DNA from: Streptomyces triticagri
GTDB taxonomy: Bacteria; Actinomycetota; Actinomycetes; Streptomycetales; Streptomycetaceae
Direction: 5' to 3'
DNA length: 49,348 nt
NCBI RefSeq assembly: GCF_003429565.1
Contig: NZ_QUAK01000121.1
Span: forward strand, 1-49,348
In this document: in pieces, positions 7,006-14,365 of the stretch
How the letters are laid out: every line of letters begins with the position of its first letter
How positions within the stretch are numbered: position 1 is the first letter of the stretch
Notes under the pieces: generated by a model
Told to the model about the DNA's origin: nothing
Database searches by the model: none
Seen by the model: only the letters and a program-made list of their open reading frames with translations
Position numbers and translations under genes: made by a program

Positions 7006-8160
7006 TCAGGCCGAGCTCTCCGCGAGATCGCCGCCGGCGGCGGTCTGACGGAAGAGCCACTCGGACTTGAGCTCGGCGTACCCGGGCTTGATCACGTCGT
7101 TGATCATCGCCAGGCGCTCGTCGAAGGGGATGAAGGCCGACTTCATCGCATTGACCGTGAACCACTGCATGTCGTCGAGGGTGTAGCCGAAGGTGTCGAC
7201 GAGCTCCTTGAACTCACGGCTCATGCTGGTGCCGGACATCAGCCGGTTGTCGGTGTTCACGGTGGCCCGGAAGTGCAGCTTCCGCAGCAGCCCGATCGGG
7301 TGTCCGGCGTACGAATCGGCCGCGCCCGTCTGCAGGTTGGACGTCGGGCACAGCTCGAGCGGGATGCGCTTGTCGCGGACGTACGAGGCGAGGCGGCCGA
7401 GCTGGACCGTGCCGTCGTCGGCGACCTCGATGTCGTCGATGATGCGCACACCGTGGCCGAGCCGGTCGGCGCCGCACCACTGCAGGGCCTGCCAGATCGA
7501 CGGCAGGCCGAAGGCCTCGCCTGCGTGGATGGTGAAGTGGTTGTTCTCCCGCTTCAGGTACTCGAAGGCGTCCAGGTGGCGGGTGGGCGGGTAGCCCGCC
7601 TCGGCGCCTGCGATGTCGAAACCGACGACGCCGTGGTCCCGGTAGCGGTTGGCGAGTTCGGCGATCTCCAGCGCGCGGGCCGCGTGCCGCATCGCGGTGA
7701 GCAGGGCGCCGACGCGGATCCGGTGGCCGTTCTCGCGGGCCCGGCGCTCGCCCTCGCGGAAGCCCTCGTCGACCGCTTCGACGACCTGCTCCAGGGTGAG
7801 GCCGCCCTCCAGGTGCTGCTCCGGGGCGTACCGGATCTCGGCGTAGACGACGCCGTCCTCGGCCAGGTCCTCGGCGCACTCCGCGGCGACCCTGACCAGG
7901 GCGTCCCTGGTCTGCATGACGGCGCAGGTGTGCGAGAACGTCTCCAGATACCGCTCGAGAGAGCCGGAGTCGGCGGCCTCGCGGAACCAGGTGCCGAGCT
8001 TGTCGGGCTCGGTCTCCGGGAGACCGTCGTACCCGGTCTCGCGGGCGAGTTCGACGATGGTGCCGGGGCGGAGGCCGCCGTCGAGGTGGTCGTGCAGGAG
8101 TGCCTTGGGTGCTCGGCGGATCTGCTCCAAGGTCACGGCGGGAGTGGTCTGGCTCGTCAT
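7006..8160 (-). CDS. add: Adenosine deaminase
   Basis: A 384-residue metal-dependent deaminase converting adenosine (and deoxyadenosine) to inosine in purine salvage. Visible family signatures: the zinc ligands in HDHLDGG (His23, His25), the TIHAGEA motif with the zinc His and catalytic Glu, GHGVRI, and NTDNRLMSGTSM in place of the classic NTDDP, the form usual in actinobacterial Add. Length is normal. The ATG is at 8160. A -10-like TACAGT ends only 6 bases before it, so the mRNA may be leaderless. The promoter carries the same TCTACGCGCGT word as both BMP lipoprotein genes, tying add to the nucleoside uptake operon although it lies about 6 kb from that operon's last gene. Confidence 0.95.
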   Translation of the reverse strand: MTSQTTPAVTLEQIRRAPKALLHDHLDGGLRPGTIVELARETGYDGLPETEPDKLGTWFREAADSGSLERYLETFSHTCAVMQTRDALVRVAAECAEDLAEDGVVYAEIRYAPEQHLEGGLTLEQVVEAVDEGFREGERRARENGHRIRVGALLTAMRHAARALEIAELANRYRDHGVVGFDIAGAEAGYPPTRHLDAFEYLKRENNHFTIHAGEAFGLPSIWQALQWCGADRLGHGVRIIDDIEVADDGTVQLGRLASYVRDKRIPLELCPTSNLQTGAADSYAGHPIGLLRKLHFRATVNTDNRLMSGTSMSREFKELVDTFGYTLDDMQWFTVNAMKSAFIPFDERLAMINDVIKPGYAELKSEWLFRQTAAGGDLAESSA

Positions 8161-8166
8161 TTCCGC

Positions 8167-8188
8167 ACTGTACCGCCTACGCGCGTAG
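8167..8188 (-). promoter_or_regulatory. add promoter with candidate nucleoside-regulon operator
   Basis: On the minus strand the perfect palindrome CTACGCGCGTAG (8177-8188) is followed by GCGG and then TACAGT (8172-8167), a good -10. The start ATG begins at 8160, 7 bases below the -10. The same TCTACGCGCGT is at both BMP lipoprotein promoters (21519-21529, 22990-23000). Confidence 0.65.
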
Positions 8189-8202
8189 AACTCTCCCTCC
8201 TT

Positions 8203-8718
8203 TCACGGTCGGGAGGTGGAGTGCAGGAGCTTGCCCAGGAGGGTGGCGAGCTGCTTGCGCTCCGCGGGACCGAGCGCACCGAAGGTGCTGTCGAGGAACT
8301 CGGGTACCGCCGCCTCGGCCCGGTCGAGCAACTGTCTGCCGGTGTCGGTGAGGGTGACGGCGTAGGCACGGCGGTCCGTGGCGTGGCGTTCACGGCGCAC
8401 GTGACCTGCCTCTTCGAGGCTGTCGCAGAGGCCGACCATCACGGTGCGGTCGATGCGCAGCTGGTCGCTCAGGACGCGCTGCGAGCAGGGGCCGACCTCG
8501 GCGAGCATTTTCAGGACCAGGTGCCGGCCGACGCCGATCCCGAGCGCCTGGGCCTGGGCGTCGGCGGCTCGGGCCACGGCCGTGGAGGCGCGGCACAGGG
8601 CGATGTCGGGGCGCTCCGCAGCGAGTTGGCGGAAGTAGTCGGCGCTCGTGCGGCCGGTGTCGGTGCGGTCGGCGCTCGCGCGGTCGGTGCTCGCGCGGTC
8701 CGTGTTCGTCGGCGGCAT
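8203..8718 (-). CDS. MarR-family transcriptional regulator
   Basis: A 171-residue winged-helix protein. Residues from about 60 on hold the MarR fold: LVLKMLAEVGPCSQRVLSDQL, RIDRTVMVGLCDSLEEAGHVRRE and the wing RHATDRRAYAVTLTDTGR. It is divergent from a nitroreductase, a common pairing in which the regulator represses the enzyme until an aromatic or quinone-like ligand binds. The N-terminal 25 residues are a degenerate five-residue repeat (TDRAS, ADRTD), encoded by 15-bp tandem repeats. The true start may be downstream of them. Confidence 0.85.
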   Translation of the reverse strand: MPPTNTDRASTDRASADRTDTGRTSADYFRQLAAERPDIALCRASTAVARAADAQAQALGIGVGRHLVLKMLAEVGPCSQRVLSDQLRIDRTVMVGLCDSLEEAGHVRRERHATDRRAYAVTLTDTGRQLLDRAEAAVPEFLDSTFGALGPAERKQLATLLGKLLHSTSRP

Positions 8719-8765
8719 GGGCTCTCCCTTCGGGCCGGCGTCACCGTAACAGAAATCGTCTGGAG

Positions 8766-8817
8766 CCAGATTGTTTGACTGCCGATCATAACGATCGTAC
8801 GCTCGCCAATCATCTGG
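8766..8817. promoter_or_regulatory. Divergent MarR/nitroreductase control region
   Basis: CCAGAT (8766-8771) and ATCTGG (8812-8817) are inverted ends of a symmetric region that also holds CCAATCATCTGG and the palindrome ACGATCGT (8791-8798). TTGACT (8775-8780), a 17-bp spacer and TACGCT (8798-8803) form a plausible plus-strand promoter for the nitroreductase within it. A MarR site overlapping this promoter would explain the pair; this is inference. Confidence 0.5.
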
Positions 8818-8869
8818 ATCCCAACCATCTTCATGCAGACGGTAGGCGCCCCACGCCGAGGAGACTCTT

Positions 8870-9538
8870 ATGACGCTCGACCGGCCGCACGCTCAACTGG
8901 GCCTGACCACCGACCAGTTGCTGTCCACCACCCGGGCGGTACGCAAACGCCTCGACCTGGACCGCCCGGTCCCACGGTCCCTGATCGAGGAGTGCATCGA
9001 CCTGGCCACCCAGGCGCCCACCGGACGCAACCGGCAGCGCTGGCACTTCATCGTCGTCACCGATCCGGAGCGACGCCGCCTGGTCGGCGACCTCTTCCGC
9101 CGCGCCCTCGCGACCGGGGGCGGGCAGCCGCCGAGCGAGCGGGACCTGCCGCGGATGTTCGCCCATCCCGGCTCGATGGAGCGGATCTCGGACGGCCTTC
9201 GGCATCTGCAGGCCAACATCCATCGGGTGCCCGCCTTCGTCGTCCCGGCCGTCGAAGGCCGCACCGAAGGTGCCTCCGTGCTCGACCAGTCCATGACCTG
9301 GGGTTCGATCCTGCCGGCCGTGTGGAGCTTCATGCTGGCCGCCCGGGCCCGCGGGCTCGGCACCGTATGGACCACGGCGCAGGGTCCGTTGGAGAAGGAG
9401 CTCGCCGGTGTGCTCGGGGTGCCGTACGACGAGGTGATGCTCGCGGCCTTCATCCCGCTGGCGTTCACGATCGGCACCGACTTCCGGCCCGCCCGGCGGA
9501 TTCCCCGGGACGAGGTCCTGCACTGGGAACGCTGGTAG
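8870..9538 (+). CDS. Nitroreductase-family flavoprotein
   Basis: A 222-residue FMN-dependent oxidoreductase. The N-terminal VRKRLDLDRPVPRSLIEECIDLATQAPTGRNRQRWHF segment is the classic nitroreductase FMN-binding pattern (R-x-R at the start, then APTGxNxQ). Later AARARGLGTVWTT and LGVPYDEVMLAAFIPLAF fit the second half of the fold. It probably reduces quinones, nitroaromatics or similar electrophiles with NAD(P)H in the cytoplasm. It is divergent from the MarR regulator and probably controlled by it. Confidence 0.9.
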   Translation: MTLDRPHAQLGLTTDQLLSTTRAVRKRLDLDRPVPRSLIEECIDLATQAPTGRNRQRWHFIVVTDPERRRLVGDLFRRALATGGGQPPSERDLPRMFAHPGSMERISDGLRHLQANIHRVPAFVVPAVEGRTEGASVLDQSMTWGSILPAVWSFMLAARARGLGTVWTTAQGPLEKELAGVLGVPYDEVMLAAFIPLAFTIGTDFRPARRIPRDEVLHWERW

Positions 9539-9645
9539 GACGCGGGGCGGGGCGGTCCGATGCGCCGCTCCGACGCCGCAGCCGATACGTAACAGAGACC
9601 GCACGGCAGGGTTCCGTACACCTGGGCTTCTGACAGTGTTGAGCC

Positions 9646-10404
9646 ATGCCACAGCAAGCGACGCCCGTACGCGGCGCCCGACTTGGCCGGGTCCTCGGGA
9701 CCGAATCGAGCTCCGTGAGCGGTGTGGTGCTGCTGCTCCCCGGGGGCGACGAGAACTCCACGCGCCGTACGTCGCCGCTCGCTCTCGCGGGTGTCCGCGC
9801 GCTCGGCCGCTCGCTGGTGAAGGCCGGCCGGGACGAAGGGCTCGTGGCGCACGTGGTGCGGCACGGCGAGCGCGGCTGGAACGGCCCCGACGCACGCCCC
9901 GCGAAGGACGCCGCATGGGCCGTGGACGAGGTGGTGCGGCGCTACGGCGATGTGCCGGTCTGCCTGGCCGGTGTCGACATGGGCGGGCGCGCCGCGCTCC
10001 GCTCCGGCGGCCACCCGGCCGTCAACTCGGTGCTTGCGCTCGCCCCTTGGCTGCCCGAGGAGGACGTCGCCGCCGAGCCCGAACCGGTGAAGCAGCTCGG
10101 CGGCCGCCGCGTCCTGATCGTGCACGGCACGAACGACCAGCGGACCGACCCCGAACTGTCGTTCCGCTTCGCCGCGCGGGTGAAGAAGGCAAACCGGGAG
10201 ACGTGCCGCTTCGAGGTGCACTCGGACGGGCACGCGCTCGCCCAGCACCGGCACGAAGTCTTCGCGCTCGCCGCGGACTTCGTCATCGGATCGCTCTACG
10301 ACCGGACCTACGCGCGCCCCCTCGCGGACGCCTTCGCCGCTCCCCCGCCGCTCGGCCTGCGGATGCCGCTCGCCTCCGGTTTCGGGCGGTCGCTGCGGCG
10401 CTGA
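9646..10404 (+). CDS. Alpha/beta hydrolase with Asp at the nucleophile position
   Basis: A 252-residue alpha/beta-hydrolase fold protein. VVLLLPGGDEN gives the first strand and oxyanion region. CLAGVDMGGRAAL (about 107-119) is the nucleophile elbow, with Asp111 where serine hydrolases have Ser. VLIVHGTNDQRTDP supplies the acidic residue and SDGHALAQHR the His. An Asp nucleophile is found in haloalkane dehalogenases and epoxide hydrolases, but overall this protein resembles small dienelactone-hydrolase-like proteins. Its substrate is unknown. It is convergent with the LysR gene; an imperfect hairpin, CCCGTATCCCGTACGGG, lies between them near 10423. Confidence 0.75.
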   Translation: MPQQATPVRGARLGRVLGTESSSVSGVVLLLPGGDENSTRRTSPLALAGVRALGRSLVKAGRDEGLVAHVVRHGERGWNGPDARPAKDAAWAVDEVVRRYGDVPVCLAGVDMGGRAALRSGGHPAVNSVLALAPWLPEEDVAAEPEPVKQLGGRRVLIVHGTNDQRTDPELSFRFAARVKKANRETCRFEVHSDGHALAQHRHEVFALAADFVIGSLYDRTYARPLADAFAAPPPLGLRMPLASGFGRSLRR

Positions 10405-10466
10405 GCGCTCGACTCCCGTATCCCGTACGGGACTTGGGGCGCCGTCGAATCAAGCCGGCAGTCGAA

Positions 10467-11444
10467 TCACGCCAGCAGGTGGCCGCGGCGGGAGAGCAGG
10501 AAGCGTTTGAAGGCGGCGACCGGCGGGGTGTCCGGGTGGCCGTCCAGCCAGGCCACCCCGATCTCGCGGACCGCACGCGGCGCCGTGACCGCCAGCTCCA
10601 CCACCCCGGGACGGGCGAAGGCGGGCGGTGGCAGCAGGGCGACCCCGAGGTCGGCGGCGACCAGACCGCGCAACGTCTCGGTCTCCTCGCCCTCGAAGGC
10701 GATCCGCGGACGGAATCCGGCCTGGGCGCACAGGTCGTCGGTGATGCGGCGCAGTCCGTAGCCCGGCTCGAGGGTGACGAAGGTTTCGTCGGCGGCCTCC
10801 GCGAGGCGGATCCGCTTGCGGCCCGCGAGGCGGTGGTCGGCCGGTACGACGAGCCGCAGCCGCTGTTCGTCGAGGCGCCGTGCGACCAGGTCCGGGGCGT
10901 CCGGCACGGGTGACGTGAGGCAGAGGTCGAGGGCGCCGGAGCGCAGCCGTTCGATCATCCACTCGCCGTAGTTCTGGACCAGGGTGAAGCGCACCCGGGG
11001 GTGGTCGGCGCGGAAGGCGCGGATCAGGGCGGGGACGGTCTCCGAGCCCATGGTGTGCAGGAAGCCGAAGGCGACCTTGCCGGCCGCCGGGTCCGCGTCG
11101 GCGCGCACCTCCTCCGCGGCCCGCTCGACATCGGCGAGCGCGCGCTCCACCGAGGCCTGGAAGGTGCGGCCCGCCGGAGTGAGCGACACGGTGCGGCCGT
11201 GGCGGGCGAACAGGTCGACGCCCAGGTCCTGTTCGAGCCGGACCAGGGCGCGGGAGAGTGTGGATTGCGGGACGTTCATCTCCAGGGCGGCGCGGGTCAC
11301 GTGCTCGGTGCGGGCGACGGCGGCGAAGTAGGCGAGCCGGGGCGCGAGCAGCGCCGCCCAGTCGTCCGGGTCACCGGATGCATCGGAAGCCCCCGGACTC
11401 CGGGGCGACGAGGGAATGTCGCTTGCGTAACTGTTCTGCGACAT
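10467..11444 (-). CDS. LysR-family transcriptional regulator
   Basis: A 325-residue LysR regulator. After a short variable leader the winged helix-turn-helix covers about 32-92 (RLAYFAAVARTEHVTRAALEMNVPQSTLSRALVRLEQDLG). A periplasmic-binding-like effector domain follows (VAFGFLHTMGSETVPALIRAF, then LCLTSPVPD). The ATG at 11444 is preferred; two upstream in-frame starts (11474, 11510) have no ribosome binding site. It is divergent from an MFS exporter, with a T-N11-A palindrome in the 92-bp gap, so it probably controls that exporter. The ligand is unknown. Confidence 0.9.
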   Translation of the reverse strand: MSQNSYASDIPSSPRSPGASDASGDPDDWAALLAPRLAYFAAVARTEHVTRAALEMNVPQSTLSRALVRLEQDLGVDLFARHGRTVSLTPAGRTFQASVERALADVERAAEEVRADADPAAGKVAFGFLHTMGSETVPALIRAFRADHPRVRFTLVQNYGEWMIERLRSGALDLCLTSPVPDAPDLVARRLDEQRLRLVVPADHRLAGRKRIRLAEAADETFVTLEPGYGLRRITDDLCAQAGFRPRIAFEGEETETLRGLVAADLGVALLPPPAFARPGVVELAVTAPRAVREIGVAWLDGHPDTPPVAAFKRFLLSRRGHLLA

Positions 11445-11495
11445 GCGCCGCCCTGATCTGCTCTCATGCACCATGGGATCGATTATCGGCAGTTC

Positions 11496-11510
11496 ATGCA
11501 TTGGACGCAT
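11496..11510. promoter_or_regulatory. LysR-type T-N11-A palindrome
   Basis: ATGCATTGGACGCAT has ATGC/GCAT arms and fits the T-N11-A rule (T 11497, A 11509). It lies 27 bases before the MFS gene start and 52 bases from the LysR start. Confidence 0.55.
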
Positions 11511-11536
11511 CAGTTCCGCGGTTCTACCTTCGACGC

Positions 11537-12850
11537 ATGCCTCCTGCCAGTAGCGGGGCGTCCGCCACCCATGCGGGCGCCCGCACCTCGCCGTCCCCCG
11601 AACCCCTCACTCCCGCCGCCGCGCCCGCCGACACCCGGCTCGCGCCCGGCGGCGCCGGCTACCGCCGGATGAGCTTCGCCCTCTTCGCCGCCGGCCTCGC
11701 GGCCTTCGCGCTGCTCTACTCGACGCAGGCCCTGCTGCCCGCCGTCTCCGCGGAGTTCGGCGTCACCGCCGGCACCGCGAGCTGGACGGTGTCCGCGGCC
11801 ACCGGCGCGCTCGCGCTGTGCGTACTGCCGCTGAGCGCGCTCTCCGAACGCTACGGGCGGCGCACCGTGATGACCGCCTCCCTGACGGTCGCGGTCGCCG
11901 TCGGCCTCCTCGTACCGTTCGCACCGAACCTCGGCTGGCTGGTGGCGCTCCGGGCCGTACAGGGCGCGGCACTTGCCGGGCTTCCGGCGTCCGCGATGGC
12001 GTATCTCGCCGAGGAGGTACGGCCGAAGGCGCTGGTCGCGGCGATCGGCCTGTTCGTGGCGGGCAACAGCATCGGCGGCATGAGCGGCCGTGTCCTCACC
12101 GGCTGGGTGGCGCAGGCCTGGGGCTGGCGTGCGGCGGTCGCCGCGGTCGGTGTGATGGCGCTGCTGTGCGCGGTGGCGTTCCGGGTGCTGCTGCCGGGGC
12201 CCCGGCATTTCCGGGCCGGTTCGCTGCGGCCGCGGGTACTGCTCGGGACCGTGCGCGACCATCTCGGCAATCCGCTGCTTCGCCGGCTCTACGCGATCGG
12301 CGCGCTGTTCATGACCGTGTTCGGCGGGGTCTACACGGTGATCGGCTACCGGCTCGTCGAGGAGCCGTTCTCGCTGCCGCAGGGCGTCGTCGGGTCGATC
12401 TTCCTGGTTTATCTGGTCGGCACGGTCTCGTCCGCCGCGGCCGGCCGCCTGGTCCGCAGGCTCGGGCGGCGCGGTGCGCTGTATCTGGCGGTCGGCACCA
12501 CCGCCGCGGGTCTGCTGCTGTCGCTCGGTGACTCGCTGATGGCGGTGCTCGCCGGCCTGGTGCTGATCACGGCGGGGTTCTTCGCGGGGCACGCGGTGGC
12601 GTCGTCGGCGGTCAGCGGTACGGCGAAGTCCGGGCGCGCACAGGCCTCGGCGCTGTACCAGTCCGCGTACTACCTGGGCAGCAGCGCGGGCGGGACGCTC
12701 GGTGCGGTCGCCTTCCACGCGACCGGCTGGTCCGGCACGGTGCTGCTCGGCCTGATCGCCGTCGTCGGAGTCGCCGGCATCACGCTGCTCGGGACGCGCG
12801 CGGCGCGGGTGGAGCGGCGGCGGGCGGTGCCGGCAGGCGCTGGCGCCTGA
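11537..12850 (+). CDS. MFS transporter (drug/sugar efflux type)
   Basis: A 437-residue major facilitator protein. A 40-residue Pro/Ala-rich cytoplasmic leader precedes twelve apparent hydrophobic segments. The loop SALSERYGRRTVM after helix 2 is the MFS G-x-x-x-D/E-R-x-G-R-R signature, and the second half has the related RLVRRLGRRGALY. The overall pattern (PALLPAVSAEFGVTAGTASWTVS) is like the YnfM/AraJ branch of exporters. It is divergent from a LysR gene that probably regulates it. Substrate not predictable. Confidence 0.9.
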   Translation: MPPASSGASATHAGARTSPSPEPLTPAAAPADTRLAPGGAGYRRMSFALFAAGLAAFALLYSTQALLPAVSAEFGVTAGTASWTVSAATGALALCVLPLSALSERYGRRTVMTASLTVAVAVGLLVPFAPNLGWLVALRAVQGAALAGLPASAMAYLAEEVRPKALVAAIGLFVAGNSIGGMSGRVLTGWVAQAWGWRAAVAAVGVMALLCAVAFRVLLPGPRHFRAGSLRPRVLLGTVRDHLGNPLLRRLYAIGALFMTVFGGVYTVIGYRLVEEPFSLPQGVVGSIFLVYLVGTVSSAAAGRLVRRLGRRGALYLAVGTTAAGLLLSLGDSLMAVLAGLVLITAGFFAGHAVASSAVSGTAKSGRAQASALYQSAYYLGSSAGGTLGAVAFHATGWSGTVLLGLIAVVGVAGITLLGTRAARVERRRAVPAGAGA

Positions 12851-12922
12851 GCGGCCGCAAACCCCTGCGGGCGGACACGGAGTGTCAAGGGTCGTGCACG
12901 GGTTTTCCCGGCTCAGGGGCGA

Positions 12923-12945
12923 GTGTCAGTCCCCTGCGGTAGCTT
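12923..12945 (+). promoter_or_regulatory. RecA-NDp (PafBC-type) DNA-damage promoter candidate
   Basis: GTGTCAGTC (12923-12931), an 8-base spacer, then TAGCTT (12940-12945). The consensus for the mycobacterial LexA-independent damage promoter is TTGTCRGTG-N8-TANNNT; this differs only at the first and last bases of the upstream box and has the exact spacing. The predicted transcript starts about 45 bases before the sigma factor ATG. Confidence 0.7.
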
Positions 12946-12995
12946 CCGAAGTGTTGGTGTCGGACGGGCTACACAGGCGGACTGAGGCGGACCCC

Positions 12996-14009
12996 ATGAC
13001 TGATCTCGCGGCGGCACAGAAGGTCGGCAAGGACGACCTGGAGGCGAGTCTGGAGAAGTACCGGACAGAGCTCACCGGGTACAGCTACCGGATGCTGGGC
13101 TCCAGCTTCGAGGCCGAGGACGCGGTGCAGGACGCCTTCGTGCGGGCCTGGCGGGCGTACGACAAGTTCGAGGGCCGCTCGTCCCTGCGCTCCTGGCTCT
13201 ACCGCATCACGACGAACGTCTGCCTGGACATGCTGAACGCGGGCAACAAGCGCGCACTCCCCATGGACCTCACCGAGCGCAGCCACCAGTCGACGGCAGT
13301 GCTCAATCCGCAGCCGGAGGTGACCTGGCTCGAGCCCGTGCCGGACAGCCGCATCCTGCCCTCCACGGCGGACCCTGCGGAGACCGCGGTCGCCCGGGAG
13401 TCGGTGCGGCTCGCCTTCGTCGCCGCCCTGCAGCATCTGCCGCCCAAGCAGCGCGCGGTCCTGATCCTCCGCGAAGTCCTTGCCTGGAAGGCGAACGAGG
13501 TCGCGGAGCTCCTGAACACCTCGGTCGCCTCGGTGAACAGCGCCCTGCAGCGCGCCCGCGCCACCCTCGCCGACTCCCCGGTCAAGGACACCGACCCGGC
13601 CGACCCGCTGGACGAGGAGCAGCAGGACCTGCTGAACCGCTACATGGCGGCCTTCCAGGGATACGACATGAAGGCCATGGCGGCCGTGCTGCACGACGAC
13701 GCCATCATGACCATGCCCCCGTTCGACCTGTGGCTCAAGGGCCACGACGACATCCTGGCCTTCCTGGTCAACCAGGGCGCGGGCTGCCGCGGTTCGAAGC
13801 TCCTGCCGACGTTCGCCAACGGCACACCGGCGTTCGCGCACTACAAGCCGGATCCGGAGGACGAGAGCCGGATGGCGCCCTGGGCCCTGCAGATCATCGA
13901 GACCTCAGGGGGCCGGATCACCGGGTTCCACTGCTTCCTCGACACGAAGCGGTGGTTCCCGCTCTTCGGTTTCCCGGAGTACCTCAGCAAGGCCGACGAG
14001 GCTCAGTAG
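12996..14009 (+). CDS. ECF sigma factor with SnoaL-like C-terminal domain (SigG type)
   Basis: A 337-residue ECF sigma factor. Sigma-2 lies at about 20-90 (YSYRMLGSSFEAEDAVQDAFVRAWR), sigma-4 at about 140-195 (LQHLPPKQRAVLILREVLAWKANEVAELLNTSVASVNSALQRAR). A SnoaL/NTF2-like domain follows (DLLNRYMAAFQGYDMKAMAAVLHDDAIMTMPP to the end). This layout is that of the SigG/SigJ-like group that regulates itself through the C-terminal domain instead of a separate anti-sigma. The ATG at 12996 follows GGCGG. Its promoter resembles the DNA-damage class known for mycobacterial sigG. The last 105 bp overlap, in antisense, the end of the STAS gene. Confidence 0.9.
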   Translation: MTDLAAAQKVGKDDLEASLEKYRTELTGYSYRMLGSSFEAEDAVQDAFVRAWRAYDKFEGRSSLRSWLYRITTNVCLDMLNAGNKRALPMDLTERSHQSTAVLNPQPEVTWLEPVPDSRILPSTADPAETAVARESVRLAFVAALQHLPPKQRAVLILREVLAWKANEVAELLNTSVASVNSALQRARATLADSPVKDTDPADPLDEEQQDLLNRYMAAFQGYDMKAMAAVLHDDAIMTMPPFDLWLKGHDDILAFLVNQGAGCRGSKLLPTFANGTPAFAHYKPDPEDESRMAPWALQIIETSGGRITGFHCFLDTKRWFPLFGFPEYLSKADEAQ

Positions 14010-14288
14010 CTGCTCCAGGCGGGGGCCGGGATCACGTATCCGCATGCCGGCCCCCGCTCTGCGAGCGGTCAGGCGCAGTCGGGCGAGCGCCTCGACGGCG
14101 GCCAGATCGGGTGCGACGAGCCCTCCGGCGTCGCAGACCACCTCGGTGGCACCGGTGGACTCCAGGCCGGCCGTCAGCTGCTCGCACAGCTGCGGGACCT
14201 CGTCCCGGGCGACCCGGGCGCCGAGGCCGACTACAAGCGGTTCGGATGCCTTCACACAGGGGAGACCCGCGCGCCGTCGCGAACTCAT
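13905..14288 (-). CDS. STAS-domain protein
   Basis: A 127-residue protein. LVVGLGARVARDEVPQLCEQLTAGLESTGATEVVCDAGGLVAPDLAAVEALARLRLTAR shows the STAS fold: strand, helix, strand, then the D-x-x-G/D-L-x-x-x-D/A loop. The usual phosphorylatable Ser is absent; the loop reads CDAGGLVAPD. It lies 77 bp behind thymidine phosphorylase on the same strand and looks like the last gene of the nucleoside operon. Its C-terminal 35 residues are antisense to the end of the ECF sigma gene, and that gene's terminator lies inside it. The start could be GTG 14309. Role unknown; STAS proteins often bind nucleotides or anti-sigma factors. Confidence 0.65.
   Translation of the reverse strand: MSSRRRAGLPCVKASEPLVVGLGARVARDEVPQLCEQLTAGLESTGATEVVCDAGGLVAPDLAAVEALARLRLTARRAGAGMRIRDPGPRLEQLLSLVGLAEVLRETEEREPPLRVEEAVEPGDPAP
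14019..14057 (+). terminator. Hairpin terminator of the ECF sigma gene
   Basis: GCGGGGGCCGG (14019-14029) pairs with CCGGCCCCCGC (14047-14057), an 11-bp perfect stem with a 17-base loop, starting 10 bases after the sigma stop. It is embedded in the antisense STAS coding region. Confidence 0.75.
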
Positions 14289-14365
14289 CGGCGGCCCCGG
14301 AGCCTTCACGGTACGTGCACGAAGCCGTCGTAACTCCCGGCGGGAGGGCGGCGGCTCCCGCTGCT

